64,000 nucleotides of DNA from Fluviispira sanaruensis (GCF_004295685.1 NZ_AP019368.1:3332501-3396500); one strand, 5' to 3'; positions 39,683 through 49,740 are shown, numbered from the stretch's first letter. Notes: a model not told the origin generated them from the sequence alone. Numbers and translations: made by a program.

Positions 39683-42490
39683 ATGACAGGAAACTCTGAA
39701 TTTTTAATTTGTGAAGGGGTTAAAACTCATAATTTAAAAAATATCAATCTCAAAATACCGTTAAAAAAATGGATTGCAATCACAGGAGTTTCGGGAAGCG
39801 GGAAAAGCAGTTTAGCATTCGATACAATTTATTCCGAATCACAACGAAGATTTCTTGAAACTTTAGGGACATATGAGAGACAGTTTCTCCAAGGTCTTCC
39901 TCAAGGTGAGTTTGTTGAAATTGATAATATTCCAGCAGCCGTGTCTTTGAAACAAAATAATAAAACAGGAGATCCTCGCAGTGTCATTGCATCTTCTGCT
40001 GATATTGCAACGCCTCTGCGTAATCTTTTTATCGCATTGATGGAACCATCCTGTGCGAAATGTGGATCACAAGTCAATGTTGATCAAGCAAAAGATCTTA
40101 TAGATTTTTTAAATAACGAAGATATTAAAAAAAATAATTTAAATTACTTGATTTCTGTTCCTTATGCGATCCAGTCAAAAAAAAGCATAGAAGATCTTAT
40201 TTTTGAAGGCTATTCCAGAGCACATATCGACAATGAAATAGTTGATTTAGAAGAATTTTTGACTCATAAAAATAGAATAATTCCCAAAGAATTTGAAATT
40301 ATATTAGATCGTATTAATTGGCAATTAAATAAAGATGAACTATCTAATCGTATAGAGACGATTTGGTCACAGGTAAAATTCTCCCCTCGATTTTCATATA
40401 TAAATTTAGTTAAATTAAGTAACAAAAAAGATTTGAGTGACGAAAAAAAAGTATTTCACGTTCAACCATTCTGTACAAGTTGCAACCAACAGACGACTAT
40501 TATTCAATTGAATGATTTAGATTGGCAATCTATTTTAGGGGCATGCGCAAATTGCAATGGACTTGGAAATACTCCTGTGCTTGATCATCTCAAAATTATT
40601 CCAAATCCTAATTTATCAATCATAGATGGAGCAATAAAACCTTGGAATTCTGATACATTTTTATGGATGAAAGAAGAACTTATAAGAGCTTGTAAAAAAA
40701 GAAATATAAAAACAAATATCCCCTATGAAAAACTCTCAAGTGAAGCGAAAGATTTTATCTGGATAGGAGATGATTTAGATAAAAAAAGCAAAAACCAAAG
40801 TGAATATGTTACTTTAAAAAATTTCTTTGATATTCTTGAACAGGAACGCTATAAAAGCACTTCAAGAATACTACTTGCTAAATATAGAAAATATGAAACT
40901 TGTCCAGAATGTCTAGGTGCTCGCTTAGGGAAAGCAGGGATGAATGCAAAGTGTTTTCATTCATCATATAATGATCTTTTCCAACAAGAAATATCTAAAA
41001 CACTTAATTGGCTTGAGCAGATTAAGTGTGAAAAAAAATTCGAAAAAAAAATCAATGCAATTCAAGAAATATATGAAGAAGTCTATAAAAAAGTATCTCT
41101 TCTCGTAAAGCTAGGGCTCGGTTCTGCTCAACTCTTTAGAAGGTGCAAAACCTTATCAGGAGGGGAATATCAGCGCGTGCTTTTAACGCGAGTTATTGGT
41201 AATGGCCTGACCGATGCACTCTATGTATTAGATGAACCCAGCATTGGACTCGGCAAAAATGAAATTCCATCACTTATACATTGTATAGAAGAATTGCGTG
41301 ATTTAGGTAACACAATTCTCATGGTTGAACACGATAAACAATTGATATCAAGTGCAGACGAAATATTTGAATTAGGACCAGGCGGTGGAGAAGAGGGAGG
41401 TTCTTTGCTGACGGTGAAAAATAAAATACCAAGATGTTTTCAAACACAAATAAGCAATAGTTTATTGAATTTAAACAAAATGAATATTTTTCCTATTAAC
41501 TCTTTCCAAAGAAATAATTCTATTATTTTAAATAAATTTTCAGCAATGAATTGTCACAATTTAGATATTGAATTTATTTTAGGAAAATTGAATGTAATTA
41601 TAGGCCCAAGTGGTGCTGGAAAATCAACTCTTATTCGTTTTGGCCTTGGAGCCGCTCTAGATAAATATAAAGAAATTCAAAGCACTGAAAATTCTGACTT
41701 CGATGCAGACGCAAAAATTGGAACCTGGGAACATTTTAGTTTTCCTAATTATTTTTTTGAAAATAACGATATAATAAGTGTTGAACAGAAAGCTTTGCAC
41801 CGAACTATTTCGAGCGTCCCAGCAACAATTTTAGGACTTATGGATATTTTACGAAAAAACTTTGCAGCGACTCATGAAGCAAAAGCCCAAGGCCTACAAC
41901 TTTCCGATTTCTCTTTTAATGGTGCAGGTGGATGTGAATATTGCAATGGGAAAGGCACCATTGAGGATGATTTATTCTTTTTAGGTTCCGTAGAAAAAGT
42001 GTGTCCAGAATGCAATGGCTCGCGCTACCGCAACGAGATTCTGACTGTCACTTGGAATAAAAAAAATATCAGTGAGTGGCTTTCCACAAGTATCAATGAA
42101 TGCCTGTCTACTCTTGGCAGGCAACAAGGTTTTGCCAAAGCCCTTATACTTTGTAAACAGCTTGGATTAGGTCACATTCCATTAGGTCTACCCACATCCT
42201 CAATGTCAGGCGGCGAAGCGCAACGACTGCGTATTTGCGCAGCTCTTTCAAAGTCTTCCAAAAAAATCTTCTGCCTACTTGACGAACCCACCCGAGGGCT
42301 CTCCGATTTTGACATTGGAAACCTTCTTGAAACTTTATTGCGTCTTTGCAATGAAGGGCATACATTTGTCGTTGTAGAGCATCATGAACTCTTTGAAGAA
42401 AATGCACACCATCTTATAAAAATGGGACCAGGGAGTGGTGTTCAAGGTGGAAAAATCATAGAAAGATTGTTAGCAACTGCTCAAGGATAA
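39683..42490 (+). CDS. UvrA-family excinuclease ATPase, divergent
   Basis: The 935-residue protein has two ABC ATPase halves. Half one has THNLKNINLKIP, Walker A VSGSGKSS (residues 36-43), a CAKCG zinc pair, CTSC/CANC zinc module and signature LSGGEYQRV. Half two has Walker A GPSGAGKS (641-648), the CEYCNGKG ... CPECNGSRY zinc pair, and SGGEAQRLRI with LLDEPTRGL. The order and zinc modules match UvrA. The sequence differs from typical UvrA at usually fixed points (SESQRRFLETLGTYERQF in place of the usual AEGQRRY... form), so it may be a UvrA paralogue rather than the main repair enzyme. No uvrB is adjacent. Confidence 0.85.
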   Translation: MTGNSEFLICEGVKTHNLKNINLKIPLKKWIAITGVSGSGKSSLAFDTIYSESQRRFLETLGTYERQFLQGLPQGEFVEIDNIPAAVSLKQNNKTGDPRSVIASSADIATPLRNLFIALMEPSCAKCGSQVNVDQAKDLIDFLNNEDIKKNNLNYLISVPYAIQSKKSIEDLIFEGYSRAHIDNEIVDLEEFLTHKNRIIPKEFEIILDRINWQLNKDELSNRIETIWSQVKFSPRFSYINLVKLSNKKDLSDEKKVFHVQPFCTSCNQQTTIIQLNDLDWQSILGACANCNGLGNTPVLDHLKIIPNPNLSIIDGAIKPWNSDTFLWMKEELIRACKKRNIKTNIPYEKLSSEAKDFIWIGDDLDKKSKNQSEYVTLKNFFDILEQERYKSTSRILLAKYRKYETCPECLGARLGKAGMNAKCFHSSYNDLFQQEISKTLNWLEQIKCEKKFEKKINAIQEIYEEVYKKVSLLVKLGLGSAQLFRRCKTLSGGEYQRVLLTRVIGNGLTDALYVLDEPSIGLGKNEIPSLIHCIEELRDLGNTILMVEHDKQLISSADEIFELGPGGGEEGGSLLTVKNKIPRCFQTQISNSLLNLNKMNIFPINSFQRNNSIILNKFSAMNCHNLDIEFILGKLNVIIGPSGAGKSTLIRFGLGAALDKYKEIQSTENSDFDADAKIGTWEHFSFPNYFFENNDIISVEQKALHRTISSVPATILGLMDILRKNFAATHEAKAQGLQLSDFSFNGAGGCEYCNGKGTIEDDLFFLGSVEKVCPECNGSRYRNEILTVTWNKKNISEWLSTSINECLSTLGRQQGFAKALILCKQLGLGHIPLGLPTSSMSGGEAQRLRICAALSKSSKKIFCLLDEPTRGLSDFDIGNLLETLLRLCNEGHTFVVVEHHELFEENAHHLIKMGPGSGVQGGKIIERLLATAQG

Positions 42491-42548
42491 ACCATAAGAG
42501 TCAATTGCTTGTAAAAATTAAGTGCTATCGATCAGGGAAGCAATAAAA

Positions 42549-43484
42549 ATGTTAAAATCTATTTTAGGAAGCGCCACTAAGCAAATTGAAGTTATTAAAA
42601 GAAAAAGTGGAGAAAAATTCATAGAAAAAATTTATGGCGAAGACGCTATGAAAGTTTTTTATGGAAGTCCTGCTGGAGCTGCTTTTACTGCAAAATTTTT
42701 AACGAATAAATGGATCAGTAACATTTATGGCGCTTACAACGATTCTGGAGCCAGTAAGCATAAAATTGAAGAATTCGTAAATAACATGGGCATCGATGTC
42801 TCTGAATCAGAAAAAGACATTTCAGAATATCATTCCTTTAATGATTTTTTTGCAAGAAAATTACATCCACGGGCGCGACCAATCAATCGCTTGAGTAGCA
42901 GCATTATATCCCCTGGTGATGGAAGGTTGCTCGTTTTTCCAAAAATATCAGAAACAACTTTAAGTTATGTCAAATGGGCTCCTATTCAACTCATTGATCT
43001 TTTTCAGGGCAATGAAAGTTTAGTCGAACGCTATAAAAATGGTTCTTGTGCCATTCTTAGATTATGCCCTTCAGATTACCATCGATTTCACTTTCCCGTT
43101 TCTGGTAAAGCAGGGATCACAAAAACAGTTCCAGGACTTCTTCATTCCGTAAATCCTTATGCATTAGAACAACAAATTCCCGTGTACTGCATGAACAAGC
43201 GCACTTTATGTGAGCTGGATTCCGATCAATTTGGCAAAGTTCTGTTAATGGAAGTGGGTGCACTTTTTGTAGGAACTATCGTGCAAACTTATAGACCTGC
43301 TGTACAAGTCGAAAAAGGAGATGAAAAAGGTTACTTTAAATTTGGCGGAAGCACCTGCATTTTCTTTTTTGAAAATGGTATAATGGAATTTGACACTGAT
43401 ATTGTGAAATCTTCTGAACAGGGCTTGGAAACTCTCGTTCAAATGGGAGAAAAAATAGGTCATTTAGCGGAAAGGAAAGTCTAA
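42549..43484 (+). CDS. psd: Phosphatidylserine decarboxylase
   Basis: Psd makes phosphatidylethanolamine and is cleaved autocatalytically into alpha and beta chains with a pyruvoyl group. The processing site is visible as FGGSTC, with the active serine near residue 268, and the family segments SPGDGRLLVFPKI, CPSDYHRFHFPVSG and MEVGALFVGTIVQTY are present. From ATG 42549 it is 311 residues; a GTG at 42522 is in frame but AGGGA lies ahead of 42549. The next gene, GNAT-type, follows the stop directly. Confidence 0.94.
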   Translation: MLKSILGSATKQIEVIKRKSGEKFIEKIYGEDAMKVFYGSPAGAAFTAKFLTNKWISNIYGAYNDSGASKHKIEEFVNNMGIDVSESEKDISEYHSFNDFFARKLHPRARPINRLSSSIISPGDGRLLVFPKISETTLSYVKWAPIQLIDLFQGNESLVERYKNGSCAILRLCPSDYHRFHFPVSGKAGITKTVPGLLHSVNPYALEQQIPVYCMNKRTLCELDSDQFGKVLLMEVGALFVGTIVQTYRPAVQVEKGDEKGYFKFGGSTCIFFFENGIMEFDTDIVKSSEQGLETLVQMGEKIGHLAERKV

Positions 43485-44480
43485 ATGCACAATTCGGATG
43501 TTTTCCCAGAAATCGTCCGAGAAAAAAATATCTCTTTTAGAGAATTAGAATATTTGACCAATATCTGCTTTGAAAGTAATGACTACCTAAATAATTTTCC
43601 TCAAGTTTTTAATCAAGAAAATAAAGAAAATCTCTTTTTATATAAAATTAATGGGCAAGCGGTTGCATTCTGTTCAATACACCCCATTCACTTTCAATTA
43701 CCCAATCGAATGTTAAATTCTTATTGTATAGGAAGCGTGTGCACCCATCCAAATTTTAGAAAGAAAGGTTTCGCTAAAAAGATTTTAATGGAAGTTGAAG
43801 CTAAAGCAAAAGAAAATCTAGCTGATTTTTTATTTTTATTTAGTGACTATAAATCACTGTATACAAATTTAAATTACGTTCCTGCAGGCAAAACTTATTT
43901 AGCCCAAGTAAATTCAAGAATTTCGACATCTATATATCTTAATAAATTAAGAAAATTTAAAACGGAATACAATAAAGCACTGCAGACAATTGAAGAAAGA
44001 AAACTAGATTTCTTGAGTATTAATAATTTAGTAGAAATAGATGAAAAGAAAAAATATAATATTTGGCAATTTATCGTTCGCAATGCTCCAAAGTCTGAAT
44101 CTATTCTTTCTTATTTAGAATTTACAGACATTATAAAAATTAGAAAAATGCAACTCTATCTATTAAGCTATGATCAAACCATTTGTGCAATTGCTTTTAT
44201 CAACAAAGGGGATGATTTTCAAAATGTAATTCATTCAATTTACTTCAACAATTTTAGTTACGCTCTTGCTCTACTTCAAGAAGTTATTGTAAAAAACACA
44301 GAAGAAGAACTTATTTTTTTCCCTGGTTCACATTCATCAGAATTTTTCTCACTTTTTGATTTTCAATCTATCCCTTCGCTATTCTTAAAATCACTCGATG
44401 AGAAAAAAATTGCTACGCAAAAATTGCAGGAATTATGCGAAAAAAATGACATTTTTATTGGCAGCTTGCAAGGAACTTAA
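43485..44480 (+). CDS. GNAT-family acetyltransferase
   Basis: The first 150 residues form a GNAT fold: VAFCSIHPIHFQ, then the acetyl-CoA loop SVCTHPNFRKKGFAKKILMEVE (R/Q-x-x-G-x-G/A region) and DFLFLFSDYKSLYTNLNYVPAG. The remaining 180 residues are an additional domain without a clear family. The start directly follows the psd stop (TAAATG), so translation is coupled. The substrate is unknown. Confidence 0.75.
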   Translation: MHNSDVFPEIVREKNISFRELEYLTNICFESNDYLNNFPQVFNQENKENLFLYKINGQAVAFCSIHPIHFQLPNRMLNSYCIGSVCTHPNFRKKGFAKKILMEVEAKAKENLADFLFLFSDYKSLYTNLNYVPAGKTYLAQVNSRISTSIYLNKLRKFKTEYNKALQTIEERKLDFLSINNLVEIDEKKKYNIWQFIVRNAPKSESILSYLEFTDIIKIRKMQLYLLSYDQTICAIAFINKGDDFQNVIHSIYFNNFSYALALLQEVIVKNTEEELIFFPGSHSSEFFSLFDFQSIPSLFLKSLDEKKIATQKLQELCEKNDIFIGSLQGT

Positions 44481-44527
44481 CAAAAATATAATATAAAAAT
44501 AAATAAATTAACAAAAAGGTCACAAAC

Positions 44528-44995
44528 ATGAAAAAAGTAATTGTTCATGATAAATCTATCGAAATGACAGTGCTTATGACTCCAGACATGGTGAATTTTT
44601 CTGGAAAAGTTCACGGTGGAGCCATCATGCGACTGCTTGATCAAGTTGCATATGTTTGTGCTTCGCGCTATTCAGGTCACTATGTTGTTACTTTATCAGC
44701 GGATCAAGTTTTTTTTAGACACCCCATACATGTGGGCGAGCTTGTTACCTTTTTAGCCAATGTAAATTACACAGGTAAATCGTCAATGGAAATAGGGATT
44801 AAAGTTGTTTCAGAAAATACGCGCACACGCATCCGCAACCATGTCTTATCAAGTTATTTTACAATGGTAGCAGTTGATGAAAACTCTCGACCCGTAGAAA
44901 TAGCCAAGGTAGACGTGACTTCGAATAAAGATCAAGAGCGTTTTGAATCTGCATTACAAAGAAAAAAAATGCGTGAACAATTTTGGAAAAAATAA
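44528..44995 (+). CDS. Acyl-CoA thioesterase, hotdog fold
   Basis: The protein has the YciA/BFIT-like hotdog pattern: MNFSGKVHGGAIMRLLDQVAY, with SADQVFFRHPIHVGELVTFLANVNYTGKSSMEIGIKV, and 155 residues. The helix GGAIMRLLDQVAYVCA carries the expected catalytic Asp (LLDQ). It cleaves acyl-CoA esters in the cytoplasm; chain-length choice is not readable here. AAGGT precedes the start. Confidence 0.9.
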   Translation: MKKVIVHDKSIEMTVLMTPDMVNFSGKVHGGAIMRLLDQVAYVCASRYSGHYVVTLSADQVFFRHPIHVGELVTFLANVNYTGKSSMEIGIKVVSENTRTRIRNHVLSSYFTMVAVDENSRPVEIAKVDVTSNKDQERFESALQRKKMREQFWKK

Positions 44996-45002
44996 TACGA
45001 TC

Positions 45003-45956
45003 TTAAGTTGCAGGTTTTTTAATTTTGATCGTGTCCACATTATAGCTACTTTTCCCATCTTGTGTATTTACAAGTACAATTTTTAGTTCAAAATTTTGTG
45101 GTTTCTGAGTGTTAATCTTTTGAATTAAGCTATTAATCTCCGCTTTCGAAATACTAAAAGTATCCGCACTTGGGCTGATACTTTTTATACGTGCAGCATT
45201 CTGTGGCTTTTTGTGAAAATCATCCAATGCTTTATAATCCCCTGTAGCGACCGTGTCATTTACTAAAATAAAGTAACTAGAAGCTTTTTGACCACCATTT
45301 TTAACTGTAAAAACGAGATCGCTGAAAAAATAAGGAAAGCCTGTGGCTAGAAATTTAATGTTTAAATTTGTACTTGTAAAAGTATATTCCGGAGAACTGA
45401 TTCCAATAACTGAAAGGGAATTGCCCTTCAAATAAACCAATTTATCTGGTGTAAGTTCCACAGGATTTGTATGATGGGACTCAGTGATTTTAATTTCAAT
45501 AGAAGGTTCTGCTGAGTAATTATCAGGTGTCATTACTGCAGTTATATAGATTACTTTTGCGTTAACATTATCAGAAAATTTAATCGAATCACTTTTAAAT
45601 AAGTTGAGTGTATTAGAAGCCGGGTCACTATAATTATAACTTTTTGAACTATTCCCTGTACCGATTTCAACTTTAGTTAAATTAAGTTTACAAGCCGTGT
45701 CATCTTTAGCAACTTCAAGACTTGAAGCGCCCACATCACTCTGAAGAATCCAAGAACTATTATCCTCTTTATCAAAGCAGTTCACATATGTGCCATGTAA
45801 CCTATAATCTGCTATATTCATTGATAAACTTGCGGAATTTACATTTTCAAGTTTTACTTTATATACTTCTCTCTTGTTATCTTTACCACAACCTACAATA
45901 ATCATTGATATCATTGAAATTGATATTAACGTTTTTGAAATATATCTTTTTTTCAT
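45003..45956 (-). CDS. Lipoprotein of unknown function
   Basis: AAGGAGG lies before ATG 45956 (a GTG at 45962 is in frame). The signal peptide ends in a lipobox (MISMIIVGCGKD). The mature chain of about 295 residues is beta-rich, Ser/Thr/Asn-rich and reads like one or two immunoglobulin-like domains (YKVKLENVNSASLSMNIADY, ESHHTNPVELTPDKLVYLKG). I recognise no family. It lies beside the protease module on the same strand, separated by about 330 bases and possibly under its own promoter, and shares an upstream 11-base string with it. It could be a third component of the protease system. Confidence 0.75.
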   Translation of the reverse strand: MKKRYISKTLISISMISMIIVGCGKDNKREVYKVKLENVNSASLSMNIADYRLHGTYVNCFDKEDNSSWILQSDVGASSLEVAKDDTACKLNLTKVEIGTGNSSKSYNYSDPASNTLNLFKSDSIKFSDNVNAKVIYITAVMTPDNYSAEPSIEIKITESHHTNPVELTPDKLVYLKGNSLSVIGISSPEYTFTSTNLNIKFLATGFPYFFSDLVFTVKNGGQKASSYFILVNDTVATGDYKALDDFHKKPQNAARIKSISPSADTFSISKAEINSLIQKINTQKPQNFELKIVLVNTQDGKSSYNVDTIKIKKPAT

Positions 45957-46289
45957 AAACACCTCCTTGTGTTCAAAAATGACTTTAAGAGCAAAGCAAA
46001 AAATCTTTGCGAGTTTTATATAAAATATTTATAAATAAAAATCAATTTTTAAATATATAATTTGATTTGACTTATAGGCATATTTACACCTAAATATTGT
46101 AATAGTACAAATTTTCAATAATTTAAATAATTGTTTTAAATATTTATGTTATGATTTCTTGTTGTTTTTATTTGTAAAGAATAATTGTAAATTTTAATAT
46201 AATATTAATAAATTATGGATAGTTATTTTTTTCGGATTGAGCTATATAATTTATAAAATATTAGCAAAATAATTTAGTTTAATTTGCTA
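45957..46289. other. A+T-rich gap before the lipoprotein gene
   Basis: This gap between the downstream prodomain gene and the lipoprotein gene is extremely A+T-rich. TAATAGTACAA at 46100-46110 (TTGTACTATTA on the minus strand) recurs upstream of the first protease gene. A weak 7-bp inverted repeat (TAGCAAA/TTTGCTA) near 46261-46289, followed on the minus strand by ATATTTTAT, could weakly terminate the protease unit. No gene is visible. Confidence 0.35.
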
Positions 46290-46913
46290 TTACATAGGCT
46301 CTTGCAGATTTTCGAGAATTTCTACTATCACTTTATCTATATCACGATTTGCCTTTAAGGAATTAATTGACTCACCAATTGTTTTATTTTCTGGCTTATT
46401 CAAAATAACATAATTCATCTGAGGATAACTTTTAGAAATTACAAAATTTGAGTCTGAAAAAGTTTTGCCTTCTTTCATTTGCACAATAATTTTACCACTG
46501 AACGCAGCAAACTTTTTTGAACTTGTGTTGTAAATAACCGCTGGCTTCTTCTGCAAAGAAGTATTATTTCCTTGCGATTGCATTTGAGTATTGACTTCAT
46601 AAATCTTAAAACTTTGTGTTGTTAAAACCTTTTTTATTTCTTTATCCTCATGACTCTCTTTTTTATTGAATGAAATCTTTAAGTTTGGGTAATAAGAATA
46701 TTTTACACCATCTTGTATAAAGGTTTCGGCTGCCCCATAATTTTTAATCAAATTTTCTTGTTCTGCCAGACTTTTTTTATAATCAGCATCACTCATTATT
46801 TGATCATTGCTATCAGCTATTTGTATATTTTTATTGATAGCAAAACCTCCACCAGCATATAAAAGCGAAGCACTTAGTAGACTAACCATTGGAAAAATTT
46901 TTTTTATTTTCAT
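46290..46913 (-). CDS. Secreted subtilase-propeptide-like protein (module B)
   Basis: The N terminus is a Sec signal (MVSLLSASLLYAGGGFA). The first half is Lys/Glu/Ser-rich and mostly disordered. The last 75 residues (KIIVQMKEGKTFSDSNFVIS, MNYVILNKPENKTIGESINS and onward to IDKVIVEILEN) follow the alpha/beta ferredoxin-like pattern of subtilase propeptides: a beta strand ending in xVxxK/F-G, a helix, a strand and a helix with spaced acids. It has no protease domain. It lies 39 bases after subtilase B and is paralogous to 49015-49677. An ATG at 46922 is also in frame, but AGGAG is too close to it; 46913 is preferred. Prodomain function is inference. Confidence 0.7.
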   Translation of the reverse strand: MKIKKIFPMVSLLSASLLYAGGGFAINKNIQIADSNDQIMSDADYKKSLAEQENLIKNYGAAETFIQDGVKYSYYPNLKISFNKKESHEDKEIKKVLTTQSFKIYEVNTQMQSQGNNTSLQKKPAVIYNTSSKKFAAFSGKIIVQMKEGKTFSDSNFVISKSYPQMNYVILNKPENKTIGESINSLKANRDIDKVIVEILENLQEPM

Positions 46914-46961
46914 AAAATTCATACTCCTAGAAAAATTAAAGTTCTAAAAAATCACTGAGAC

Positions 46962-48935
46962 TTATTTATGCCCAGTGACCATAATTTTCCAGCCTTTAAA
47001 TGTCGTATTTGAATTGAAGAAGCCTGCATTAATCACTTTAAGTTTCCAGTTACCAGAGCTATTTTCTCCATAGAAAGCATTGCTTTGCAAGGTGATTTTA
47101 TCCAATTTTTTAGTGTAGACAAAACCATTTCCAACATTCCACAGAATGCTCTTAGTCCCACTTGGAGAAGTCAATTCAAAACCAATATCACCTAAATTTG
47201 TACTGTCTGCAGACACTTGAATTTGCACTGATTCAATATTTAAGCCATCCCTAGTAGGAATATTCAAACTCGTAACGTAACCATTAGGATCTGCTTTAGG
47301 TACCTGCTTAGTGTGATCGATGAATTTTGAACTCATTTCTTGATATTGGCCTAAATTGACTTTGTAATTTTTTGCCAATTCTACTGCTTCAGAAACATTG
47401 ACTCGGCCAAATCCATACCAATTTGAAAAACTAAACCCAGCCGCATTTTTGACCCAGCCCTGTTCAGCTTGATAAAGCGAATTGCTATCTCCTTTGACCA
47501 ATTGAACTTGTGAGCCTGCATTCTCTGCGTCTACTTTTGTTGATGTTTTTGCTAAAATATATTTAACATCTCGCCAAGTTAATTTTGGATTGGCTTCTAG
47601 AATGAGAGCCAAGCTTCCCGAAGTCACAGGCGCAGCAGACGATGTGCCATTCATTGTATTTGTATAATCACCATCCAAATTTTCATCGAAATTGAGTGCA
47701 TTAAATTCATTGCGTATGTTTAAAACAGAATCGAGATCATTCAAATCAGCCGTTTTACTCATACCATAGCGAGTTCCACTGTAATCTGTTGTGATTATAG
47801 CAGGCTCACCAATTGTTGGTCTGTATTTGCTCCAATCAATTTTTTTATCATAATCACTATATCTTCCTTCAACAAATTCTTTGTTAACCCCATATTCACC
47901 CCCAGGAGCACTGACCCAAAGCGAAGATCCTGCGGTTGAATAACTCGCTTTTTTTCCTTTTGCATTTAATGCGCCTACAACGATGGTTTCTGGGATAGCA
48001 TTTAATAAATTCATATTCGAATTTTGGCAGGAAACATTTATTTCATTTGCTTTAGAACATTTAAAATAAAATATTCCTGAAGATATATAGCCATTACCTG
48101 CTGATTTAACATAAAGTGCACCTTTTCCATCACGCAACTGGCGTGCTCCATAGCGCATAGCCAAAGCACCAGAACTGATTAATGGGTGACTATCTGGAAT
48201 CTGTTCGAGATTTGAAAAACCAAAGCTCATATTAAAAATATCATTTCCTTGAGAAGCATCTGAGCCACCTAGAGCATCGACAAAGTTTTGAAAGTTTTGT
48301 GACCCACTTGAAATAACATTATATCCAGATAATTTCGCGCGTGGTGCAACTCCAGAACCTCCAAACCCAAGATTACTGCGCATAGCAATTATTCCTGCAA
48401 CCATTGTTCCATGATCAACTACATCATCTTCTAAATCACCTTCGCTATCTTCTGCGGGTGATGGTGAAGGATCATTTGGTGCCAAGCGATTATTTTTAAA
48501 ATTAATAGACCAAGATTTACTGACATATTCTTCGTTATCAATATTCGGATTCAATGATTTATGAGCAATGTCAATGCCAGAGTCAACAACTCCGACGCGT
48601 ATTCCATTCCCACTTAAGCATTGTTTCTTTAACACATCATCGACATTTATATCTTCACCTGCGATTCCGCTTTCAGAAGCAAATGCATCTTGTCCTGTGT
48701 TCTTTAAATGCCATTGGTATTTACCAAGAGGATTTAATTTCTCATTAGCTAAATCCGTACAGAATTTATTTCGTTTTATCTCAGTATTATTTGCATCGAA
48801 AGAACTTTGAGCAGTTAAGACTGATTTTGTCGATAATTCTACATTTTCTTGATTTTTATTTCCACAAGATGATAAAAACGAGATAGCAATAACAGGTACA
48901 GAAAGAATAAGCATATTCTTTTTATTTATGATCAT
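46962..48935 (-). CDS. Subtilisin-like serine protease lipoprotein with P-like domain (module B)
   Basis: The signal ends in a lipobox with cysteine 24 (ISFLSSC). Only about 45 residues separate it from the mature start (KYQWHLKNTGQ), far less than a normal cis propeptide of 70-80 residues. The catalytic triad is complete: Asp118 in VGVVDSGID, His175 in DHGTMVAG and Ser432 in NGTSSAAP. The C-terminal 130 residues (GDIGFELTSPSGTKSILWNV, FYGENSSGNWKLKVINAG) match a proprotein-convertase P domain. GGAG lies eight bases before the ATG. It is followed by its prodomain-like partner gene and is paralogous to module A. Confidence 0.9.
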   Translation of the reverse strand: MIINKKNMLILSVPVIAISFLSSCGNKNQENVELSTKSVLTAQSSFDANNTEIKRNKFCTDLANEKLNPLGKYQWHLKNTGQDAFASESGIAGEDINVDDVLKKQCLSGNGIRVGVVDSGIDIAHKSLNPNIDNEEYVSKSWSINFKNNRLAPNDPSPSPAEDSEGDLEDDVVDHGTMVAGIIAMRSNLGFGGSGVAPRAKLSGYNVISSGSQNFQNFVDALGGSDASQGNDIFNMSFGFSNLEQIPDSHPLISSGALAMRYGARQLRDGKGALYVKSAGNGYISSGIFYFKCSKANEINVSCQNSNMNLLNAIPETIVVGALNAKGKKASYSTAGSSLWVSAPGGEYGVNKEFVEGRYSDYDKKIDWSKYRPTIGEPAIITTDYSGTRYGMSKTADLNDLDSVLNIRNEFNALNFDENLDGDYTNTMNGTSSAAPVTSGSLALILEANPKLTWRDVKYILAKTSTKVDAENAGSQVQLVKGDSNSLYQAEQGWVKNAAGFSFSNWYGFGRVNVSEAVELAKNYKVNLGQYQEMSSKFIDHTKQVPKADPNGYVTSLNIPTRDGLNIESVQIQVSADSTNLGDIGFELTSPSGTKSILWNVGNGFVYTKKLDKITLQSNAFYGENSSGNWKLKVINAGFFNSNTTFKGWKIMVTGHK

Positions 48936-49014
48936 GGCTTCACTCCGTATTAAAAGTCAAAAAATGAGTCAAGCAATCGGCTCATTTTAAAAATCAAATC
49001 GAAAGACAACAAAA

Positions 49015-49677
49015 TCAAAGGGGCTTTTTAGTAAAGTTTTCTATAACTTCAACCTTTATACTTTCGATCGAAGAAATATTTTCTTCTCTAATTTCTTTAA
49101 TCACATCTGATATTTTTGCATTTTCGGGTATATCAACAATATAATAACCGATTTGTGGATAATCTTTATGTTTAAGTTTACTGCTTAATTTAAAATTATT
49201 GTTTGCTTTCACAATAATTTTCTCGCTCAAAACACCCACTTTTTTGGTCTTATTGTTTATAACAACGCGATAACCTTTTTTCTTATCTTGATTATCCCCT
49301 AAAGCATGCATTGAAGTTTTTAGAGATGAATTTTGCGAAAGTGAACTTGATTTTTCATTATATACTTTAAGTCCTTCTTTTTCAAAAATAACTTCGTTTT
49401 CAAATTTATCCCCGCCGCTCTCAACAGAATTTTCGAAACCACTTTTTCTTAATTTTTTATTTGGTTCTTTATTATTTTCTTTAACATGTTCAGTTTCCTT
49501 TGACAAACTTGCACGAACACCTTCTACTACTGAAAAATCCTGTGATTCATCTGAATATTGATCTACAATTGCATAATGATTTAATTTTTGAGCTTCTGTT
49601 TGATCATTTGCAAAACTTTGAGATGCGTATAGAGAAGTTAATAAACACAGTCCTAACTTTAAAGTCGATTTTTTCAT
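49015..49677 (-). CDS. Secreted subtilase-propeptide-like protein (module A)
   Basis: The signal peptide is MKKSTLKLGLCLLTSLYASQ with cleavage near SFA-NDQ. The C-terminal region (VGVLSEKIIVKANNNFKLSS, HKDYPQIGYYIVDIPENAKI, SSIESIKVEVIENF) has the same layout as the module B partner, so the two are paralogues. The middle part is charged and low in complexity. The gene lies 63 bases after subtilase A and 79 before subtilase B on the same strand. It has no protease or lipobox, consistent with a soluble trans-acting propeptide or inhibitor. The ribosome site (GAGG, eleven bases away) is moderate. Confidence 0.7.
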   Translation of the reverse strand: MKKSTLKLGLCLLTSLYASQSFANDQTEAQKLNHYAIVDQYSDESQDFSVVEGVRASLSKETEHVKENNKEPNKKLRKSGFENSVESGGDKFENEVIFEKEGLKVYNEKSSSLSQNSSLKTSMHALGDNQDKKKGYRVVINNKTKKVGVLSEKIIVKANNNFKLSSKLKHKDYPQIGYYIVDIPENAKISDVIKEIREENISSIESIKVEVIENFTKKPL

Positions 49678-49740
49678 AAGTTAAAATACCTCAATTAAAA
49701 TATTTAAGTAAACAAATAAATATATCATTTGCAAAACTCA

